This document shows, one piece after another, positions 37,248 through 41,042 of a DNA stretch of 41,042 nucleotides. This DNA is from UBA4656 sp002405525 (lineage in GTDB: Bacteria; Pseudomonadota; Gammaproteobacteria; Xanthomonadales; Ahniellaceae), in contig DAIMGT010000031.1 of NCBI GenBank assembly GCA_036723735.1, forward strand, positions 1 to 41,042, in the 5' to 3' direction. Numbering within the stretch: position 1 is the stretch's first letter; each line of letters opens with the position of its first letter. Below the pieces are notes generated by a model, which was not told where the DNA came from, made no database searches, and saw nothing but the letters and a program-made list of their open reading frames with translations. The translations under genes were made by a program, and so were the position numbers.

Positions 37248-39926
37248 ATGTCGATCCTCGTCTGCCTTCCGCGGCGGTTGAACGACGCGCAGCAGGAGCG
37301 CGCCACGCGGCGCAGCGTCGAGGTCAATCCGGCCAACGCTTCGGAGCACGCGATCCTCGCTTCCGTGCCGGGCGCGCGGCGCGGCGGACCGCGGCGGCTC
37401 GCGCTGGTGGTCGGGCGGCGCTGGCCGAAGGCCGGGGTGCGCCTGTCGGTGCAGTTCCTCGATGCTCCGTCCGTGGCGCTGCGCCGGCGCATCCTCGCCC
37501 ACATGAACGCCTGGTCCGAGCGCGCCGAGGTGGCCTTCGCCGAGACGCGCGGCGTCGGCGAGGTGCGCATCGCGCGGCTCGACGACCCGCCCGAGGACGC
37601 GGGCTACTGGTCCTATGTGGGCACCGAGATCCTCGGCATCGAGGACGACGCCGCGACCATGAACCTCGAGGGCTTCACGATGCGCACGCCGGAGGCGGAG
37701 TTCCGCCGCGTGGTGCGCCACGAGGCCGGCCACACGCTGGGCTTCGACCACGAGCACCTGCGCGAGGAGCTGGTGCGCCGCATCGACCGCCGCAAGGCGA
37801 TCGCGTACTTCCGCCGCGCGTTCGGCTGGAGCGCGGAGGAGACCGAAGCGCAGGTGCTGACGCCGCTTTCGCGCGCCTCGCTGGTGGGCACCACCGAGGC
37901 CGATCCCGACTCCATCATGTGCTACCAGGTGCCGGGAAGCATCACCCGCGACGGCAAGCCCATCCCCGGTGGCGCGGACATCAACCCGCGCGACCATGCC
38001 TTCGCCGTGCGGATCTATCCCCGGGAGGCGACGCCGGGCAGGCCGGCTGCGTCGAAGCGCGCGCCGACGGGACGCAAGGCCGCCGCGATGCCCGCGGCGC
38101 CGCTTGCGCCCGCCGTCGATGCCCTGCACGTGGTGGTGATGGACGACTTCCTGCCGCCCACGCAGGGTGCGCGCCGCGCATCGCAGCGCGAGTTCGCGCG
38201 CGTGTTCGCGTCCTGGGGCGGGGCGCGGGTCACCGCCGCGATGCGCCTGCGCGCCGGCGCCGACGGCGAGCCCACGGGCTTCGGCCGCATCATCCGCCTG
38301 CACGAGCGCATCCGCAGCTACACCAACCGCGAGCGCGGCAGCCTGCCGCGTGAGGACGAGCTGGTCGCGTTCGGCGCCGACTTGTTCGAGACCCTGTTTA
38401 CCGGCGACGTGCGCCGCCTCTACGACGAGGCGCGCGCGCGACGTGCCGGCGGCCGGCTCGACCTCGTGCTGACCTCGATGATCCCGTGGATCGCCGAGAA
38501 GCCCTGGGAATTCGCCTGGGACCCGTCGCGGCGGTCCTTCCTCGCCACCGGCGAGCTGCACTTCATCCGCAACGTGCTGACCGCGGTACCGGCCGACCCG
38601 GTAGCGCGCCGCCGCGGCGCGCTGCGCATCCTGGTCGCCTGCGCGCAGCCGTTGGGTTTCGGGCTGCTCGGCGTGGCGCAGGAGGTCGCCGTGCTGCGGC
38701 GCGGCTTCGCGGGCCTGGTCGAAGCCGGCGCGGTGCAGATCGAGGTGATGGCGCGCGCCACGCCCGAATCGCTGCATGCGCGGCTGGTCGACGGTGGGCT
38801 CGACGTGCTGCACTTTGTCGGCCACGGCGCCTTCGATCCCGACGCGATGGAAGGCGCGCTGGTGTTCGAGGACGAGCACGGCGCGCCGCGCCGCGTGCCG
38901 GCGCGTGCGCTGGCGCAGATCATCTGCGGGCGCGGCCTGTCGATGGTGTTCCTCAACGCCTGCGAGAGCGGCACCGGCGGGCGCGCCGACTTCAACCGCG
39001 GCGTGGCGCAGGCTCTGGTCGCCCATGGCGTGCCGGCGCTGGCGGCCAACCAGTACAGCGTGCTGGATGCATCGGCCACCGTGTTCGCGCGGCAGTTCTA
39101 CCTCGGGCTGGCGCGCGGCCTCCCGCTGGGCGAGTGCGCGCGCGAGGCGCGCATCGCGGTCGGATACGGCCTGCAGGGCGAGTCGATCGACTGGGCGGTG
39201 CCGGTGGTGTACGCGCGCGATCCCAACCTCGTGCTGTGCGAGCGCGCGGCCGGCCCCGCGATCGCGCCGCCTGCCGAAGCCCCCGCGCGCGCGGCGCGCG
39301 TACGCCGCGGCGCGCCGGCGGTCCCCGCGCAGGCGATCGCGGTGTGGGACCTCGACGCGGTGTTCCCCGCGCTCGACGACACCCTGCGGGGGCTCGATGC
39401 CGCCCAGTCGCGCTTCCGCTTCCGGCGCGCCGACCTGTCGCCGCCGCTGGATGCCTGGGATCTCGCGCGGCGCGACCGCGCGGGACGGCCCGCGCTGCGC
39501 GCCGGCGCGCTGGCCGGACGGATCGGCCCGATCGCGGGCAGCCTCGGCGCCGGGCTCGTGCTCTGCCTGACGCGCCATCGCGTACAGGATCCGGATGGCC
39601 ACGATGTCGCCGCGTGGTGGCCCGCGGGTCGCGACGTGCCGCTGGCCGTGCTGTCCTTTGCCGGTCTGCCGCGGGTGCCGGCCGCAGGTCCGTTCACCGA
39701 TCGCGCGCTGGCGCACCGCATCGCCGGCGCACTGGCGGTCTGGTACGGCGCGCGGGAACCGCACCGTGCCGGCGCGCGCTCTTGCCCCCTGTGGGCCAAT
39801 CCACGACGCGAACTCGCGCCGCTGCTTGCCGCGCAACGTTTCGACGCGCGCTGCCGCGAGGCGCTGGCGCGCGCCATTCCCGCCGACTTGCCGGCGCTCG
39901 TGGCCGTGCTGTCGGCCTTCGATTGA
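37248..39926 (+). CDS. Metzincin-like metalloprotease fused to a CHAT (caspase-like) protease
   Basis: An 892-residue protein with no signal peptide or membrane helix, so probably cytoplasmic. Residues about 50-265 are a zinc protease. HEAGHTLGFDHEH (His158, His162, His168, Glu159) is the metzincin zinc motif, and DSIMCY (Met224) a Met-turn with Tyr, as in astacins. After a Lys/Ala/Pro linker (about 266-290) comes a CHAT domain (about 290-670): LFETLFTGDVRRLYDEARAR, IPWIAEKPWEFAWDPSR, VLHFVGHGAFD (His526) and FLNACESG (Cys572), giving an intact His/Cys pair. Residues about 690-892 form a further domain with a cysteine pair in CPLW and FDARCREAL. ATG 37248 follows GGGAAGGG. I do not know a named system with this order. 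Confidence 0.85.
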   Translation: MSILVCLPRRLNDAQQERATRRSVEVNPANASEHAILASVPGARRGGPRRLALVVGRRWPKAGVRLSVQFLDAPSVALRRRILAHMNAWSERAEVAFAETRGVGEVRIARLDDPPEDAGYWSYVGTEILGIEDDAATMNLEGFTMRTPEAEFRRVVRHEAGHTLGFDHEHLREELVRRIDRRKAIAYFRRAFGWSAEETEAQVLTPLSRASLVGTTEADPDSIMCYQVPGSITRDGKPIPGGADINPRDHAFAVRIYPREATPGRPAASKRAPTGRKAAAMPAAPLAPAVDALHVVVMDDFLPPTQGARRASQREFARVFASWGGARVTAAMRLRAGADGEPTGFGRIIRLHERIRSYTNRERGSLPREDELVAFGADLFETLFTGDVRRLYDEARARRAGGRLDLVLTSMIPWIAEKPWEFAWDPSRRSFLATGELHFIRNVLTAVPADPVARRRGALRILVACAQPLGFGLLGVAQEVAVLRRGFAGLVEAGAVQIEVMARATPESLHARLVDGGLDVLHFVGHGAFDPDAMEGALVFEDEHGAPRRVPARALAQIICGRGLSMVFLNACESGTGGRADFNRGVAQALVAHGVPALAANQYSVLDASATVFARQFYLGLARGLPLGECAREARIAVGYGLQGESIDWAVPVVYARDPNLVLCERAAGPAIAPPAEAPARAARVRRGAPAVPAQAIAVWDLDAVFPALDDTLRGLDAAQSRFRFRRADLSPPLDAWDLARRDRAGRPALRAGALAGRIGPIAGSLGAGLVLCLTRHRVQDPDGHDVAAWWPAGRDVPLAVLSFAGLPRVPAAGPFTDRALAHRIAGALAVWYGAREPHRAGARSCPLWANPRRELAPLLAAQRFDARCREALARAIPADLPALVAVLSAFD

Positions 39927-39942
39927 ACCCGGAGGATCGTCC

Positions 39943-41042
39943 ATGGCCACGCGCCGCACGCCACCGAAGCCGAAACCCGCGGTCCGCCGCACCATCCCAA
40001 CCGCGCCGGGCGGACCGCTCACGCTGGACGAAGCGCGTCGCCTCGCACGGGGCGCGGCGCCCGCGAAGCGCCGCGCGGCGAAGCCCGGGCGCCGCCGCGG
40101 GCTGGTCGCCGCCGCGCCCGAGGTCGGCGTGGTCGAACTCGCGGTCGAGCGTCGCAGGCGCGCGCTGGCGCGCCGCGCCGAGCGCCAGCAGCGGATCGCC
40201 GAATATGCGGCCGTGATGGCGCTGATGCAGGAACACGGCGTGCGCAAGGGCGTGCCGAAAGGTCGCCGCCGCGCGCCGGCCCGCGCCCCGAAGGCGCTGG
40301 CCCGTCCGCTCAAGGTGTTCGCCGAAGGCGATTCGTGGTTCGACTATCCGGTGCCGTTCTTCGGCGGCGGCATCATCAAGCGGCTGGAGGACCTGCTCGG
40401 GGTGCCGGTGCTCAACCTCGCCGACGCCGGCGACGAGGTGCGCTTCATGATCGGCGTCGAGCAGCGCAAGCTGCTGGCGCAGCAGTTGAAGCGCGGCAGT
40501 CCGGCCGGCGGACCGTGGGACGCGCTGCTGTTCTCCGGTGGTGGCAACGACATCGTCGCCGACCCGATGGCGCTGTGGATCCGCGCCTACGCCCCCGCGC
40601 TGCCGGCCGGCGAGCACATCCATGCGCAGCGCTTCGGCGCGGCGCTCGGCATCGTCGCCGCCGGCTACGAGGACCTGATCGCGCTGCGCGACGCGCTCAG
40701 CCCGTCCACGCATCTGGTGTTCCACACCTACGACTGGGCGATCCCCGACGGGCGCGGCGTGTGCCACCTCGGCCCTTGGCTGAAGCCCACCTTCGACCTG
40801 CGCGGCTTCCCGCCCGACCTCGGCTTCCGCGGCGAGGTCGTGCGCGCGATGCTGCGCCAGTTCGCGGTGATGCTGAAGGCGCTGGCGCGACCCGGCAGCG
40901 TGACCGTGATCGACGGCCAGGGCACGCTGCCGCCGAAGGTCGAGTCCTGGCACAACGAACTGCATCCCTCGAAGGCCGGCTACGACACGTTCGCGAAGCG
41001 CTTCCGCGATACGCTCAAGGGCCTGTTCCCCGACCGCCTGCC
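39943..41042 (+). CDS. SGNH/GDSL-type hydrolase with basic N-terminal extension (3' end beyond the window)
   Basis: A serine hydrolase, 366 codons within the window and still open. Residues 1-120 are Lys/Arg/Ala/Pro-rich with a helical basic stretch (VERRRRALARRAERQQRIAE) and no signal peptide. The catalytic domain has AEGDSWFDYP (Ser131, block I), NLADAGDEV, FSGGGNDIV (Asn202, block III) and the block V region WHNELHPSKAGY (His341). The residue three before the His is Asn rather than the usual Asp, with Glu339 next to it. ATG 39943 has GGAGG seven bases upstream and lies 16 bases after the protease gene, so the two form an operon. It could be an esterase, lipase or deacetylase. Confidence 0.88.
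   Translation, partial: MATRRTPPKPKPAVRRTIPTAPGGPLTLDEARRLARGAAPAKRRAAKPGRRRGLVAAAPEVGVVELAVERRRRALARRAERQQRIAEYAAVMALMQEHGVRKGVPKGRRRAPARAPKALARPLKVFAEGDSWFDYPVPFFGGGIIKRLEDLLGVPVLNLADAGDEVRFMIGVEQRKLLAQQLKRGSPAGGPWDALLFSGGGNDIVADPMALWIRAYAPALPAGEHIHAQRFGAALGIVAAGYEDLIALRDALSPSTHLVFHTYDWAIPDGRGVCHLGPWLKPTFDLRGFPPDLGFRGEVVRAMLRQFAVMLKALARPGSVTVIDGQGTLPPKVESWHNELHPSKAGYDTFAKRFRDTLKGLFPDRL

Noticed and set aside
37083..40313. 1076-codon minus-strand open frame across the protease-CHAT gene
   Set aside because: The plus strand has intact active sites and ribosome sites; the antisense frame has none.

Overview
This is a very GC-rich chromosomal window, almost certainly from a gammaproteobacterium of the Lysobacterales (Xanthomonadales). 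The markers I rely on are a fused aspartate kinase/diaminopimelate decarboxylase (LysAC), the MurL/MurD2 pair that supplies D-glutamate to peptidoglycan by epimerising the nucleotide precursor, the divergent darP(yjgA)/pmbA pair typical of Gammaproteobacteria, several genes with no Shine-Dalgarno sequence, and large secreted Ig-like repeat proteins. I see no phage genes, intact insertion sequence, CRISPR array, rRNA or tRNA.

Layout. (1) 1-3182, minus: an ECF-type sigma factor overlapping a membrane Ser/Thr kinase with TPRs that runs off the left edge; the sigma reading frame has an in-frame amber codon near its N terminus. (2) 3341-9309, plus: lysAC-murL-murD2-cytochrome b561, with all three junctions overlapping. 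(3) 9420-11047, minus: cytochrome c-prime and ispB. (4) 11284-12977, plus: ssb, a YjdF-like membrane protein and a host-attachment-family protein. (5) 13207-16893, minus: a small unknown protein, motA, motB, and a phosphoribosyltransferase/hydrolase fusion. (6) 17006-18061: rfbB, followed by two structured 150-bp repeats. (7) 18471-21398: darP divergent from pmbA and an isoaspartyl peptidase. (8) 21695-24619: a DUF3011 protein, a decayed prolyl-hydroxylase fragment, an intact Sel1/prolyl-4-hydroxylase gene and an EcsC-family gene. (9) 24701-28104: an ABC exporter, two unknown proteins (one of 38 residues) and an alpha/beta hydrolase. (10) 28210-29429, minus: a second ECF sigma factor overlapping a four-helix membrane protein. 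(11) 29694-33569: a 1291-residue secreted repeat protein. (12) 33687-37192: a class A beta-lactamase and two L,D-transpeptidases. (13) 37248-41042: an astacin-like metalloprotease fused to a CHAT caspase-like protease, followed by an SGNH hydrolase cut by the right edge.

A cell-envelope theme recurs: DAP/lysine supply and D-Glu incorporation (2), polyprenyl diphosphate (3), dTDP-sugar (6), and L,D-crosslinking with beta-lactamase (12). The most unusual segment is (13). Two different protease active sites lie in one cytoplasmic polypeptide, followed at once by a separate hydrolase with its own strong ribosome-binding site. This looks like a sensor/protease plus effector arrangement, but its function is inferred only. 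Two plus-strand genes (rfbB and the ABC transporter) have a -35/-10 pair with a 17-nt spacer and a -10 ending six bases before the start codon; one L,D-transpeptidase gene has the same -10 placement. These suggest leaderless mRNAs.
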